This document shows positions 44,161 to 53,184 of a stretch of DNA of 64,000 bases, one piece after another; positions within the stretch are counted from its first letter, which is position 1, and every line of letters starts with the position of its first letter. Below the pieces are notes generated by a model. It saw only the letters and a program-made list of their open reading frames with translations. It was not told where the DNA came from and made no database searches. Source of the stretch: Atopobiaceae bacterium (GTDB lineage Bacteria; Actinomycetota; Coriobacteriia; Coriobacteriales; Atopobiaceae); assembly GCA_022483015.1 (NCBI GenBank), contig JAKVOB010000001.1:744001-808000 (forward strand). The letters run 5' to 3'. The position numbers were made by a program, and so were the translations under genes.

Positions 44161-44174
44161 TGGAATCGTATCCA
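44161..44174. promoter_or_regulatory. ScrR-type operator O3 (scrR promoter)
   Basis: TGGAATCGTATCCA is a near-perfect palindrome 50 bases before the scrR start and matches the two scrA operators, supporting autoregulation. Confidence 0.65.
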
Positions 44175-44375
44175 TACCATCCTCTTGCGAGAAGGTCGCC
44201 CCTCTGGCCCCGTCCGTCATCAGCTGGGAGTCAGGTGGCCTTCTGCTCCGCAACAGCCTTGTGCGAATACGGGGCGCATCCCGAGCTGGCCTTATGATTA
44301 GTCGGTCGCATGTATGTCCAACGCGGGCATGTCGTGCTCGGCCAGGTCGCCTGGCCTGCGCATCGTCCCACATCC

Positions 44376-44389
44376 AGGAGGTCCCCTTG
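44376..44389 (+). promoter_or_regulatory. Ribosome binding site deciding a TTG start
   Basis: AGGAGG at 44376-44381 stands 5 bases before TTG 44387-44389. No ATG or GTG with comparable spacing exists in this frame, so TTG is the likely start of the LCP gene. Confidence 0.7.
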
Positions 44390-45889
44390 TCCCGTAAGCC
44401 CGAGCGCCGTCCGAACACGACCTACCGACGCTCCTCGCATGCCTCGTCGTCTGCCTCCACGACGACTCGCCATGCCTCCCGTGCGTCGAGGCCGGTCTCG
44501 CCCTCCTCGTCCCTCTCGCGTGACACCTATCTGGTACGTCAGACCGAGAGGCGGCGTCGGCGTCGGCGCAAGCATGCCCTGGTGGCCGTGCTGACCACGC
44601 TCGCGGTCCTCGCGGCGGGTGCCGGGGTGGCGTGGGCCTACTTCAGCAAGGTCTCGAGCAACCTCGGCGACGGCGTCGACGACTCGCTCCGAGCCGAGCT
44701 CACCTCCACCTCGGACACCGAGCCCTTCTACATGCTGCTGCTTGGCACCGACGAGAGCGAGGAGCGTGACGCGGACTCCTCCACGGACGGCACGTATCGA
44801 TCCGACTCCATGCTGCTCGTGCGCGTGGACCCCCAGAACATGCAGGTCACGCTCGTGTCCATCCCGCGCGACACCATGGTCGAGATGGGGAGCCATGGCA
44901 CGCAGAAGATCAACGCCGCCTATGCCTATGGTGGCGCGACCTATGCCGTGCAGATGGTCGAGCAGCTTGCCGGCGTGAGCATCTCGCATTATGCCGAGAT
45001 CGACTTCGACCAGTTCGCGACGATCGTGGATGACATCGGCGGCATCGACGTGGACGTCCCCATGGAGATAGACGACGAGGAGTACACGGGCCACCTCGAC
45101 GCTGGCGAGCAGATCCTTACCGGCGAGCAGGCCCTCATCCTCTGCCGCAGCCGTCATGCCTATGACGACTATGGCGACGGGGATGCCTGTCGCTCCTCCA
45201 ACCAGCGCCTGGTGATCGCCGCCATCGTGGAGAAGGTCCTCACCCTCGACCCGGTGAGCATGGCAAGCACCATATCGACCCTGTCGGGCAGCGTCACCAC
45301 CGACATGAGCCTCACGGACATCCTCTCGCTCGCCACGCAGATGAGCGACCTCGACGTCGAGAACAACGTCTACTCGGGGGCCGTCCCCACCACCTCGGAG
45401 TACCTCAACAGCATCTGGTACGAGGTGGTCGACACCGACGACTGGACGCAGATGATGGCGCGTGTGGACGCGGGCCTCTCGCCGTACGAGAGCGCCGACG
45501 ACGACCCGACGGCGGGTATCGCCGGTGGCATCGACAGCGTCAAGAACGCCGACGGCTCCACGGGCGACTCCACCACCACCGGCACGGTCGAGGTGCAGAA
45601 CGGGACGTCGACCCAGGGGCTCGCTGCCACGGCGGCGTCAACGCTCACGAGCGACGGCTACACCACCACGGCCACCAATGCCACCTCGACCAGCCATACC
45701 AAGACGCTCGTCATCTACAGCGACACGGACGACGCCGACAAGGCCCAGGCCGTTGCCGACGCGCTGGGAGGCACGGCTACGGTCGAGAAGGACGACGGGT
45801 CGTACTCGCTGTTCACGGACGTGCTCGTGGTCATCGGGTCGGACTGGTCGGCCTCGGCCACCACGTCGACCACGTCCTTGGCCGCATAG
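44387..45889 (+). CDS. LytR-CpsA-Psr family wall-polymer ligase
   Basis: Attaches lipid-linked anionic polymers to peptidoglycan outside the membrane. A Ser/Arg-rich cytoplasmic tail (1-65, with an Arg run RRRRRRR) is followed by a membrane helix (about 67-88) and the LCP domain (about 115-290): FYMLLLGTDESEE, RSDSMLLVRVDP, SIPRDTMVEM, KINAAYAYGG and LTGEQALILCRSRH (conserved Asp/Arg diphosphate-binding residues). A C-terminal LytR_C domain (about 400-485, VEVQNGTSTQGLA) completes the 500 aa. It probably acts with the surface-glycan genes, though not in the same operon. Confidence 0.9.
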   Translation: MSRKPERRPNTTYRRSSHASSSASTTTRHASRASRPVSPSSSLSRDTYLVRQTERRRRRRRKHALVAVLTTLAVLAAGAGVAWAYFSKVSSNLGDGVDDSLRAELTSTSDTEPFYMLLLGTDESEERDADSSTDGTYRSDSMLLVRVDPQNMQVTLVSIPRDTMVEMGSHGTQKINAAYAYGGATYAVQMVEQLAGVSISHYAEIDFDQFATIVDDIGGIDVDVPMEIDDEEYTGHLDAGEQILTGEQALILCRSRHAYDDYGDGDACRSSNQRLVIAAIVEKVLTLDPVSMASTISTLSGSVTTDMSLTDILSLATQMSDLDVENNVYSGAVPTTSEYLNSIWYEVVDTDDWTQMMARVDAGLSPYESADDDPTAGIAGGIDSVKNADGSTGDSTTTGTVEVQNGTSTQGLAATAASTLTSDGYTTTATNATSTSHTKTLVIYSDTDDADKAQAVADALGGTATVEKDDGSYSLFTDVLVVIGSDWSASATTSTTSLAA

Positions 45890-45977
45890 GGTCCATCCCC
45901 TTACCGGACCTTTGCCTGTCTCCTGCCTAGTCCCTGGTCCTCTCGGGTAGAATGCGAGAGGTACAGAAGGGAACTGC

Positions 45978-46814
45978 ATGATCAAGCTCGTGCTCTCAGA
46001 CATGGACAACACGCTGCTGGCCTATGGCAGGCCCTATGTGTCCGACTTCGCGCTCGACGCGATCCACAAGCTCCAGGCGACAGGCGTCACCTTCGCCCCG
46101 GCCACGGGCCGCGGCATCGTGGAGCTGCGCCACTTCTTCCAGGGCGACGAGGCGGCCTGTTCCTGCGCGCTCGTCTCGTCGGGCAAGGAGGTCTGGGTCG
46201 ACGGCGAGCTCCGCCAGCGTACGGCGGCCCATCCACGGCAGCTCGCGCAGGTGGTGGCCACCCTCCATGACGTGCCTGATGCCTGCCTCGTCGCCTACGG
46301 CGATGGCGAGCATCCCACGCTCGTCGTCGACCTCGCGTCCAAGTACCTGCCTCAGATAGAGCCCCTCTTTCCCATGGGGGTCCAGCCTGTCGACCAGGCA
46401 CCCGACTATGACGTCGTGGCCTGCGGCATCATCTGCGGTGGCGACGCAGCCCACCTCGAGGCCGTGCGTGCCAGCCTGCACGAGGCCTGTCCCGACCTCG
46501 ACTTCATCCGTTCCGTCGACCACTGGTGCGACATCGTGCCGGCGGGCTTCACCAAGGCCACGGGCGTGGAGGCCCTCGAGGGGCTCCTCGACGTACGCGC
46601 GGCCGACGTGGTGGCCTTCGGCGACTCCGACAACGACCTGGCCATGCTCGAGCACGTGGGCGAGGCCGTGGCGGTGGCCAACGCCAACGACCGGGTGCGT
46701 GCCGTCGCCCGCTGGCACATCGGCTCGGCCGAGGACGAGGCCGTGCCCCATGCCCTCCTGGACATCGCGGCGTCCGCGCTCGACGGCAGCGTCCCCGCGT
46801 TCATGGCAGGTTGA
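45978..46814 (+). CDS. Cof-type HAD phosphatase 1
   Basis: A 278-aa haloacid-dehalogenase hydrolase of the Cof/YidA (IIB) subfamily. Motif I is LSDMDNTLL, with Asn replacing the usual Gly after the second Asp. Motif II lies in FAPATGRG, motif III Lys is in GFTKATGVEAL, and motif IV is FGDSDNDLAML. Members dephosphorylate sugar phosphates or nucleotide-like metabolites; the substrate cannot be told from sequence. A second, divergent copy follows 68 bases downstream. A TAGAAT -10-like box lies at 45948-45953. Confidence 0.88.
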   Translation: MIKLVLSDMDNTLLAYGRPYVSDFALDAIHKLQATGVTFAPATGRGIVELRHFFQGDEAACSCALVSSGKEVWVDGELRQRTAAHPRQLAQVVATLHDVPDACLVAYGDGEHPTLVVDLASKYLPQIEPLFPMGVQPVDQAPDYDVVACGIICGGDAAHLEAVRASLHEACPDLDFIRSVDHWCDIVPAGFTKATGVEALEGLLDVRAADVVAFGDSDNDLAMLEHVGEAVAVANANDRVRAVARWHIGSAEDEAVPHALLDIAASALDGSVPAFMAG

Positions 46815-46882
46815 CGCAGACCCGCCCGTTCTTCTCGCCATCCACCGCGTGCCACCTGGCATGCGCCTACGAAGGGAACCAC

Positions 46883-47689
46883 ATGATCAAGCTCATCGCG
46901 TCAGACATGGACGGCACGCTTCTCGACGAGCGCTCGCACGTCCCACCCGAGACCTTCGACCTCATCCGTGAGCTCTCTGGCCTGGGCATCCACTTTGCCG
47001 CGAGCTCGGGCCGTCGCTATGACACCCTCTGCGAGTTCTTCGAGCCGGTGCGCGACCAGATGGACTTCGTCGCATCCAACGGGTCGCAGGTCTATGCGGA
47101 CGGCCGTCTCATCGATCGTGAGGTCTACAGCCACGCGGCGCTCCAGCGACTGCGTAGCGTGGTAGGCATGTTCGACTGCCTCCACCTGGTCATGTTCGAC
47201 CGCACGCGCAGCTTCCTCTTCGACGACGAGAGCCTCTACGAGCGTGAGATGGACAAGGACCTGCCCAATGCCGAGCGTGTCTTCGAGGCACCGGGCCCTG
47301 ACGTGAGCATCCTCAAGGCGTCCATCTTCTGCGACGCGGACGACCAGGTCATGGACATGGCCTATGCCCTCGACCGCGAGCTTGGCGCCGACTTCGTCTT
47401 CGCTCCATCAGGCAAGAAGTGGATCGACGCCATGCAGCCCGGTGTCACCAAGGCGTCGGGCATCTCGCAGGTCATGGCCCACTATGGCATCGGGAACGAC
47501 GAGGTCATGGCCTTCGGCGACGCCATGAACGACTACGAGATCCTGCGCATGGTGGGCAACTCCCGTGCCATGGGCAACGCGCGCTATGCCATCAAGCAGG
47601 TGGCCGCCGAGGTCGTGGGCACCAACGTCGAGCAGGCCGTGCAGCAGGAGATGCGCAAGGTCATTGCCGAGGCGCGCAGCAGGGGATAG
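46883..47689 (+). CDS. Cof-type HAD phosphatase 2
   Basis: A 268-aa Cof-subfamily hydrolase: motif I ASDMDGTLL, motif II FAASSGRRYD, motif III PGVTKASGISQV, motif IV AFGDAMNDYEIL. Start ATG 46883 follows GAAGGGA; the longer open frame overlaps the upstream phosphatase. It resembles the preceding protein only in family motifs, so the two probably have different substrates. Confidence 0.88.
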   Translation: MIKLIASDMDGTLLDERSHVPPETFDLIRELSGLGIHFAASSGRRYDTLCEFFEPVRDQMDFVASNGSQVYADGRLIDREVYSHAALQRLRSVVGMFDCLHLVMFDRTRSFLFDDESLYEREMDKDLPNAERVFEAPGPDVSILKASIFCDADDQVMDMAYALDRELGADFVFAPSGKKWIDAMQPGVTKASGISQVMAHYGIGNDEVMAFGDAMNDYEILRMVGNSRAMGNARYAIKQVAAEVVGTNVEQAVQQEMRKVIAEARSRG

Positions 47690-47716
47690 CGCGGCCTGGC
47701 CGCAGGGCATGCTGGC

Positions 47717-48331
47717 TCAGTGTCGCCGCAGCCTGCCGAGAAGGTCGGTCCTGCCCGTCTCGCCGGTGGATATGCCGGCCACGGCGGGTGCGTGGGCGCG
47801 CAGCATGAGCGCCCCCAGGGCTGCGGCCACCACAATCTGGTCCATGCTCCCCGAGGCGAACGAGAAGGCCAGGTAGACGGCAGAGATGACGAGCGCCCCC
47901 ACGCAGAGGTAGCCTGACCCCACCACCGTGACGCCGCCGGCCAGCATCGAGACCAGTCCGGCCACGGGCGTGGCGATGATCGTGCCCGCGCAGGTCGTGG
48001 TCACCCCCTTGCCACCGCGGAAGTGGTGCCATGCGGGGAAGGTGTGGCCCAGCGTGGTGCCGAGGGTGGCCCAGAGGGCGGTCGTCGTCCAGCCGAGCTC
48101 GGGCATCAGGGCCCAGCAGACGAGTGCTGCCATGACGGTCTTGGCGATGTCGCCGCCCAAGGTGTAGAGGCCCCACCTGAGGCCGAGGCTGTGGGCGACG
48201 TTGGCCATGCCGGGGTTTCCCTCGCCCAGGTCGAAGACGCTCTTGTGCGAGACGTGCCGACAGACGAGCTGCGCCGTGAGGATGCAGCCGAACGCGTAGC
48301 CGATGGCAAGGCATATGAACCGTTCGGCCAT
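47717..48331 (-). CDS. plsY: Acyl-phosphate:glycerol-3-phosphate acyltransferase
   Basis: Makes lysophosphatidate from acyl-phosphate and glycerol-3-P in the membrane, the first step of phospholipid synthesis. The 204-aa protein has five to seven helices and the PlsY loops: GEGNPGMANVAHSLG (G-x-x-N-P-G motif), GHTFPAWHHFRGGKGV (the conserved GH-FP-----GGKGV motif) and a C-terminal polar tail. The serine of the usual GSGNPG motif is replaced by Glu. Start ATG 48331 follows GAGGGGG. Confidence 0.88.
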   Translation of the reverse strand: MAERFICLAIGYAFGCILTAQLVCRHVSHKSVFDLGEGNPGMANVAHSLGLRWGLYTLGGDIAKTVMAALVCWALMPELGWTTTALWATLGTTLGHTFPAWHHFRGGKGVTTTCAGTIIATPVAGLVSMLAGGVTVVGSGYLCVGALVISAVYLAFSFASGSMDQIVVAAALGALMLRAHAPAVAGISTGETGRTDLLGRLRRH

Positions 48332-48410
48332 CTGGACCCCCTCGGGTGCGCGTGCTTCTCGCCTGGTCGCCAGCTTTCTACCCGATTCGGCAGAAAGTTT
48401 GCAGATTTCG

Positions 48411-48418
48411 TGTACACT
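48411..48418 (+). promoter_or_regulatory. Extended -10-like promoter element
   Basis: TGTACACT (48411-48418) resembles an extended -10 element, 80 bases before the membrane-protein gene at 48498. No good -35 box is present. Confidence 0.35.
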
Positions 48419-48497
48419 GCTGGTAGGAGCCGCGCCCTTGTACCCATCGTGTGCGGTCCGATTCGTGCAGGAGCCGCATCCCTTTGGAGGAACGCAT

Positions 48498-48938
48498 ATG
48501 TATACCGATACCGCGCTCGCCCTGTTCGCAGGTGTCTCGATCCTCGTCGCCGTGCTGCTGGTCATCGTGCTCTACGTGCTCTATGTCATCGGCTACTGGA
48601 AGATCTTCTCCAAGGCCGACGAGCCTGGCTGGAAGTCCATCGTGCCGTTCCTCAACGCCTACACCGAGTTCAAGGTCACGTGGAAGACCAGCATGTTCTG
48701 GCTCTGGCTCGTCCTCGTGGTGCTGGCCGCCATCTTCGGCACCAATGGGAACGACCAAGGGTTCATCGCCAGCGTCCTCGCCATCGCCATCGCCGTCCTG
48801 CACATCGTGGCCTGCAGCAAGATGTCCAAGGCCTTCGGCAAGGGCATCGGCTACACGATCGGCCTCGTCTTCCTGGAGCCGTTCTTCATCATGGCGCTTG
48901 GCTTCGGCGACGCCGTCTACCAGGGGCCGCAGGAGTAG
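48498..48938 (+). CDS. Small membrane protein, DUF5684-like
   Basis: A 146-aa protein with four predicted helices (about 8-30, 60-80, 88-105 and 118-135). The stretch IGYWKIFSKADEPGWKSIVP followed by FLNAYTEFKVTW is the hallmark of DUF5684 proteins, whose function is unknown. Start ATG 48498 follows GGAGG by 7 bases; longer open-frame starts have no ribosome binding site. It is monocistronic with a strong hairpin downstream. Confidence 0.8.
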   Translation: MYTDTALALFAGVSILVAVLLVIVLYVLYVIGYWKIFSKADEPGWKSIVPFLNAYTEFKVTWKTSMFWLWLVLVVLAAIFGTNGNDQGFIASVLAIAIAVLHIVACSKMSKAFGKGIGYTIGLVFLEPFFIMALGFGDAVYQGPQE

Positions 48939-48965
48939 CTGCCCCCACGCGTCCGCAATCCCGTC

Positions 48966-49011
48966 CGTCCGGGGTGCCGCGCGGCCTCTGCCGCGTTGCC
49001 CCGGACGGCCC
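48966..49011 (+). terminator. Hairpin after the DUF5684-like gene
   Basis: CCGTCCGGGG... and ...CCCCGGACGG pair across a region holding inner GCGCGG/CCGCGT pairing, followed by CCCTTCT. It looks like an intrinsic terminator with a weak U-tract. Confidence 0.5.
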
Positions 49012-49034
49012 TTCTCCGGAGGATGACCTGCCAC

Positions 49035-49439
49035 ATGTCCGTCTCGTCGCCACATGCCACCGAGTACCGCCAGTACCTCGTGGCCGACCGTTCGCTCGGG
49101 ATGAGCCCCGGCAAGCTCGCGGCCCAGGTCGCGCACGCCTCCGTGGCGTTCCTCATCCACGCCACCGAGGTCGACGTCGATGCGCTCACGGCATGGGCGA
49201 CCTCCGGCGAGGCCAAGATCGTGCTGGCTGCCGAGGGTGAGGAGGGCCTGTCCGCGCTGGTCGTCCGCGCACGCGACCATGGCCTCGTCGAGGACCGTGA
49301 CTTCTTCGTCATCCGTGACGACTGCCGCACCGAGCTCGTCCCCGACGCCACTGGCAGCCGTTGGACCTGCGTGGGGTTCGCCCCGGCGCCGGCTGACGTG
49401 ATGGCCCCCATCACGGGGAGTCTTCCGCTGTATCGGTAG
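49035..49439 (+). CDS. PTH2-family peptidyl-tRNA hydrolase-like protein
   Basis: 134 aa with the PTH2 fold: RQYLVADRSLGMSPGKLAAQ (PTH2 starts with K-x-Q-V--R-DL-M--GK-AAQ), VAHASVAFL, GLVEDRDFFVIRDDCRTELV and VGFAPAPADVMAPITGSL. PTH2 enzymes release peptides from peptidyl-tRNA and are usual in archaea and eukaryotes; actinobacterial members exist. The start is ATG 49035; GGAGG at 49018-49022 is 12 bases away, a little long, and ATG 49023 would be too close. Confidence 0.75.
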   Translation: MSVSSPHATEYRQYLVADRSLGMSPGKLAAQVAHASVAFLIHATEVDVDALTAWATSGEAKIVLAAEGEEGLSALVVRARDHGLVEDRDFFVIRDDCRTELVPDATGSRWTCVGFAPAPADVMAPITGSLPLYR

Positions 49440-49474
49440 GGAGACCTCCCTCGCCCCGCCCCTCTCGCCGTCGT

Positions 49475-49483
49475 TGCTACAAT
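49475..49483 (+). promoter_or_regulatory. Extended -10 promoter of the metG operon
   Basis: TGCTACAAT (TGn plus TACAAT) is a good extended -10, 80 bases before metG. Confidence 0.45.
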
Positions 49484-49563
49484 GGTCTGGCTGCGCACGT
49501 GGTGGGCCCCTGGCACGCCTCCGGCGCCGGCATCGTTTCCGCATCCGTCCCGAAGAGGCCCCC

Positions 49564-51174
49564 ATGGCAGAGCACACCAAGCCGTCCTTCTATATCACCA
49601 CCCCCATCTACTACGTCAACGCCGCCCCGCACCTGGGCACCGCGTACTGCACGATCCTGACCGACGTCCAGGCGCGCTTCCGCCGGGCGCAGGGCATGGA
49701 CGTCAAGTTCCTCACCGGCCTCGACGAGCACGGCGAGAAGGTCGCCACGGCAGCCGCCGAGCATGACATGACGCCGCAGCAGTGGTGCGACTCGCTCGTA
49801 CCCTCGTTCACCGACCTCTGGAAGACCCTCGAGATCACCAACGATGACTTCATCCGCACCACCCAGCCCCGCCAGACCAAGGCCGTCCAGCATCTCTGGG
49901 ACGTCCTGAAGGAGAAGGGCTACATCTACAAGGGGTCCTATGACGGCTGGTACTGCGTGCCTGAGGAGACCTACTTCACCGAGACCCAGGTGGCCCATGC
50001 CGACGAGGCCAACCACACGGAGGGCCAGCACCTCTGCCCCGACTGCGGTCGTCCCCTCGAACGCGTGCAGGAGGAGAGCTGGTTCTTCAAGCTCTCGGAG
50101 TTCCAGGAGCCGCTGCTGGCGCTCTACCGCGAGCACCCCGAGTTCGTGGAGCCCGAGATCCGCCGCAACGAGGTCGTCTCGTTCGTGGAGGGGGGCCTCA
50201 AGGACCTCTCCATCTCGCGCACGAGCTTCGACTGGGGCATCCCGCTGCCCTTCGACACCAAGCACGTCACCTACGTCTGGTTCGACGCGCTCATCAACTA
50301 CCTCACGGCCGTGGGCTACGGCGATGACACGCCCGAGGCGGCTGCCGAGCTGGCCTATCGCTGGCCTGCCCAGACCCACATCGTGGGCAAGGACATCATC
50401 CGCTTCCACTGCGTCATCTGGCCGGCCATGCTCATGGCGGCGGGCCTTGCCGTCCCCGAGCGCGTCTTCGTCCATGGCTTCCTCATGGTCAAGAACAGCG
50501 AGACCGGTGCCGGCGAGAAGATGAGCAAGTCCCGCGGCAACGCCATCGCGCCCGCCGAGGTCATCGACATGCTGGGCGTCGAGGGCTATCGCTACTACTT
50601 CATGACCGACGTGGCACCCGGCACCGACGGGTCAATCTCGTTCTCGCGCATGGAGCAGGTCTACAACACGGACCTCGCCAACAGCTGGGGCAACCTCGTG
50701 TCCCGTGCGCTCAACATGAGCGCCAAGTACTTCGACGGCAAGACGCCTGCGCTCGACGGGTGGGCCCAGAGGGACTCGCCGCTGCGCACCATCGCCGACG
50801 GGCTCTACGGCCGCTATGCCGACGCGATGGCCGCCTATGCCTACCATGATGCCGCCCACGAGGTCATGGAGCTGGTCCATGCCGCCAACCACTACATCGA
50901 GGACACCGAGCCCTGGGCGCTCGCCAAGGACCCGGCCAAGGCCGATGACCTCGCATTCGTGATCGAGGGCCTGCTCGAGGCCATCCGTGTCTCGGCGCAC
51001 CTGCTCGCTCCCTTCATGCCCGAGACCTCGGCCGAGGTCCTGCGGCGCATGTCATGCGAGCCCGAGGCGACGACCGATGACTGCGAGGCCGCCTGCACCT
51101 GGGGCCAGCTCCCGCAGGATGCCCCCGTCACCAAGGGCGACGCGCTCTTCCCGCGCCTCGACACCTCCAAGTAG
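49564..51174 (+). CDS. metG: Methionyl-tRNA synthetase
   Basis: Charges tRNA-Met. The 536-aa class I synthetase has ITTPIYYVNAAPHLGTAY (HIGH-type motif at PHLG), the connective-peptide cysteines CPDCGRPL, and KMSKSRGNAI. It ends in the anticodon-binding helical domain (VMELVHAANHYIEDTEPW) without a C-terminal EMAP/OB dimerisation domain, like the short form. Start ATG 49564 follows AAGAGG. metG-ksgA-tatD form a tight cluster seen in many Gram-positives. Confidence 0.95.
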   Translation: MAEHTKPSFYITTPIYYVNAAPHLGTAYCTILTDVQARFRRAQGMDVKFLTGLDEHGEKVATAAAEHDMTPQQWCDSLVPSFTDLWKTLEITNDDFIRTTQPRQTKAVQHLWDVLKEKGYIYKGSYDGWYCVPEETYFTETQVAHADEANHTEGQHLCPDCGRPLERVQEESWFFKLSEFQEPLLALYREHPEFVEPEIRRNEVVSFVEGGLKDLSISRTSFDWGIPLPFDTKHVTYVWFDALINYLTAVGYGDDTPEAAAELAYRWPAQTHIVGKDIIRFHCVIWPAMLMAAGLAVPERVFVHGFLMVKNSETGAGEKMSKSRGNAIAPAEVIDMLGVEGYRYYFMTDVAPGTDGSISFSRMEQVYNTDLANSWGNLVSRALNMSAKYFDGKTPALDGWAQRDSPLRTIADGLYGRYADAMAAYAYHDAAHEVMELVHAANHYIEDTEPWALAKDPAKADDLAFVIEGLLEAIRVSAHLLAPFMPETSAEVLRRMSCEPEATTDDCEAACTWGQLPQDAPVTKGDALFPRLDTSK

Positions 51175-51177
51175 CGC

Positions 51178-52083
51178 ATGGTCGCATCCCCCCTTGCCAA
51201 CCCCCAGGCCACGCGCGACGTGCTCGAGCGGCACGGCCTGGCCGCCAAGCATCACCTGGGCCAGAACTTCCTCGTGAACGACGCCGTCATCGCCCACATC
51301 CTCGAGCTCGCCGAGCTGGACGAGAAGGACGCCGTGCTCGAGGTGGGTCCTGGCATCGGCACCCTCACGGTGGCCTTGGCTGCCGGCGCCGGCGCCGTGG
51401 TGGCCGTCGAGGCCGACCGCTCGCTCGCACCGGTCCTCGCCGAGACGTGCGCGGACGTGACGGACCGTATCGCGCTCGTGCTGGGGGACGCCCTGAAGGT
51501 CGGTGCCTGGCAGCTCGACGAGGCGCTCTCGTCGCTCGAGGCACCCGGGGTGCAGGGCTGCCTCACGAGCTTCGTCTCGAACCTGCCCTACCAGGTGGCG
51601 GCCACGGTGCTGCTCCGCTTCCTGCAGGAGGAGCCCACCATCGACCGTGCCGTCGTGATGGTGCAGCGCGAGGTGGCCGACCGCATCGCGGCCGTGCCTG
51701 GTACCAAGGCCTATGGGGCCTACACCGCAAAGCTCGCGCTCCAGGCCGAGGTCACGGGACGCTTCGAGGTGGGACCTGGCAACTTCATGCCGCCCCCGCA
51801 TGTGGACTCGTCGGTGGTGCGCCTGGACCGTCGGGTGCCCACGGACCCCGACACGGCCGAGCCCCTCTCGCCTGCTCGCTGCGAGGCGGTGGCGGCCGTG
51901 ATCGACGCGGCCTTCGCCCAACGTCGCAAGACCATCAGGAACTCCATGTCCGCCTCGGGCCTCTCGCGCGAGGAGCTCGACGTCGCCTTCGCCGCGGCGG
52001 GCATCGACCCCAGGTGTCGTGCCGAGACGCTCGACGTGGGCTCCTTCGTGCGTCTCGAGAGTGCGCTCGGAAGGTCTGACTGA
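51178..52083 (+). CDS. rsmA: 16S rRNA dimethyladenosine transferase
   Basis: RsmA/KsgA dimethylates two adjacent adenines in the 3' terminal hairpin of 16S rRNA. The 301 aa contain KHHLGQNFLVND, SAM motif LEVGPGIGTLTVALA, the acidic VAVEADRSL, and catalytic NLPYQVA. C-terminal FMPPPHVDSSVVRL and FAQRRKTIRNSM are diagnostic. The start is 3 bases after the metG stop without its own clear ribosome binding site, so translation is probably coupled. Confidence 0.95.
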   Translation: MVASPLANPQATRDVLERHGLAAKHHLGQNFLVNDAVIAHILELAELDEKDAVLEVGPGIGTLTVALAAGAGAVVAVEADRSLAPVLAETCADVTDRIALVLGDALKVGAWQLDEALSSLEAPGVQGCLTSFVSNLPYQVAATVLLRFLQEEPTIDRAVVMVQREVADRIAAVPGTKAYGAYTAKLALQAEVTGRFEVGPGNFMPPPHVDSSVVRLDRRVPTDPDTAEPLSPARCEAVAAVIDAAFAQRRKTIRNSMSASGLSREELDVAFAAAGIDPRCRAETLDVGSFVRLESALGRSD

Positions 52084-52084
52084 C

Positions 52085-53080
52085 ATGTCGCAGGAGCTGG
52101 TCTGTGAGGATGACCTCACGCTCGAGGACGGCGAGCTCTTCCATTCCAAGAAGGGCCGCGTGCTGGTCGAGCCCGCGCCCCTGGCACCTCTTGCAGACAC
52201 CCATGGCCACCTCACGGTCATCTCGCAGCATGACCCGGCCCGTGCCATCGCCCGTGCGGCCCTGGCAGGCGTGCGCCTGCTCGTCACCCCGCTCGACCCG
52301 GTGGACGACCGCCATGACATGGATGCCGTGCTCGCAGACCTCACGGCCTGGCAGGACCGTGCCAGGGGACTGCTCGCCGACGCGGTCAAGCGGGGCCATG
52401 TCCCTCCTGTCTGGCAGGCCCACCCTGGACTTCCCGAGCTTCCCGACAACGTCCGCCTGGTCGCCGGCGCGCACCCGTACGGGGCGCTCGAGTTCGATGA
52501 CGCGGCGCGGGCACGTATGGGTCGCATGCTGGCAGACCCCCGCTGCGTGGGCGTGGGCGAGATCGGCCTCGACTACACCTGCGACGTCCCGCATGACGCG
52601 CAGCTCGCCTGCTTCTCCGAGCAGCTTGCCATGGCACGCGAGAGGGACCTTCCCGTCGAGCTCCACATCCGTGACGTGCGGGACGACCCGTCTGCCGAGG
52701 CGCATGCGGACGCAGCGGCGCTGCTGGCACGCGAGGGCGTGCCTGACGCCGGCTGCGACCTCCACTGCTTCACCAACGACGTCGAGGTCGTGCGCCCCTT
52801 CCTCGAGCTGGGCTGCCATGTGGCCTTCGGCGGGGCCGCGACCTTCAAGAGGAGCGATGACATCCGCGAGGCGGCGGTGGCCGTGCCGCTGGGGCGGCTC
52901 CTGTCCGAGACGGACTGCCCCTACATGGCTCCCGTGCCGCTGCGCGGTCAGGAGTGCGAGCCCGCCATGGTGTGCTTCTCGGCGGCGTGTGTGGCCGATG
53001 CACGTGAGGCGGCCGGCGTCTCGACGAGGCTCGAGACCTACGAGGCCCTCTGGGCCAACGCCTGCGAGCTGTTCGGGTAG
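52085..53080 (+). CDS. TatD-family metal-dependent hydrolase
   Basis: A TIM-barrel hydrolase of the TatD DNase family (331 aa). Metal ligands: HGH in LADTHGHLTV (about 40), Glu in GVGEIGLDY (about 162), His in VELHIRDV, His in CDLHCFTN, and Asp in LSETDCPYMAP. An unusual N-terminal extension of about 35 residues precedes the barrel (SQELVCEDDLTLEDGELFHS). It begins one base after the ksgA stop. Family members process 3' DNA ends or D-amino-acyl bonds; here the role is inferred from family only. Confidence 0.88.
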   Translation: MSQELVCEDDLTLEDGELFHSKKGRVLVEPAPLAPLADTHGHLTVISQHDPARAIARAALAGVRLLVTPLDPVDDRHDMDAVLADLTAWQDRARGLLADAVKRGHVPPVWQAHPGLPELPDNVRLVAGAHPYGALEFDDAARARMGRMLADPRCVGVGEIGLDYTCDVPHDAQLACFSEQLAMARERDLPVELHIRDVRDDPSAEAHADAAALLAREGVPDAGCDLHCFTNDVEVVRPFLELGCHVAFGGAATFKRSDDIREAAVAVPLGRLLSETDCPYMAPVPLRGQECEPAMVCFSAACVADAREAAGVSTRLETYEALWANACELFG

Positions 53081-53184
53081 GGCGGTCGGCTCGACCCTGC
53101 GGCCCGCGCCCGTGGGGTGCTCCCGACGCGTTACACTTCTCGTATCGGCAGCCTCCGGCGCGTCTCGTACGCGGGAGGCCGCGC

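Noticed and set aside
48331-48565. Longer N-terminus for PlsY starting at 48565
   Set aside because: The extension overlaps the divergent promoter and start of the neighbouring gene, is not hydrophobic or conserved, and lacks a ribosome binding site. ATG 48331 has GAGGGGG.
49018-49034. ATG at 49023 as the PTH2 start
   Set aside because: The only ribosome binding site (GGAGG, 49018-49022) abuts that ATG with no spacing. ATG 49035 is better placed, although its spacing is long.
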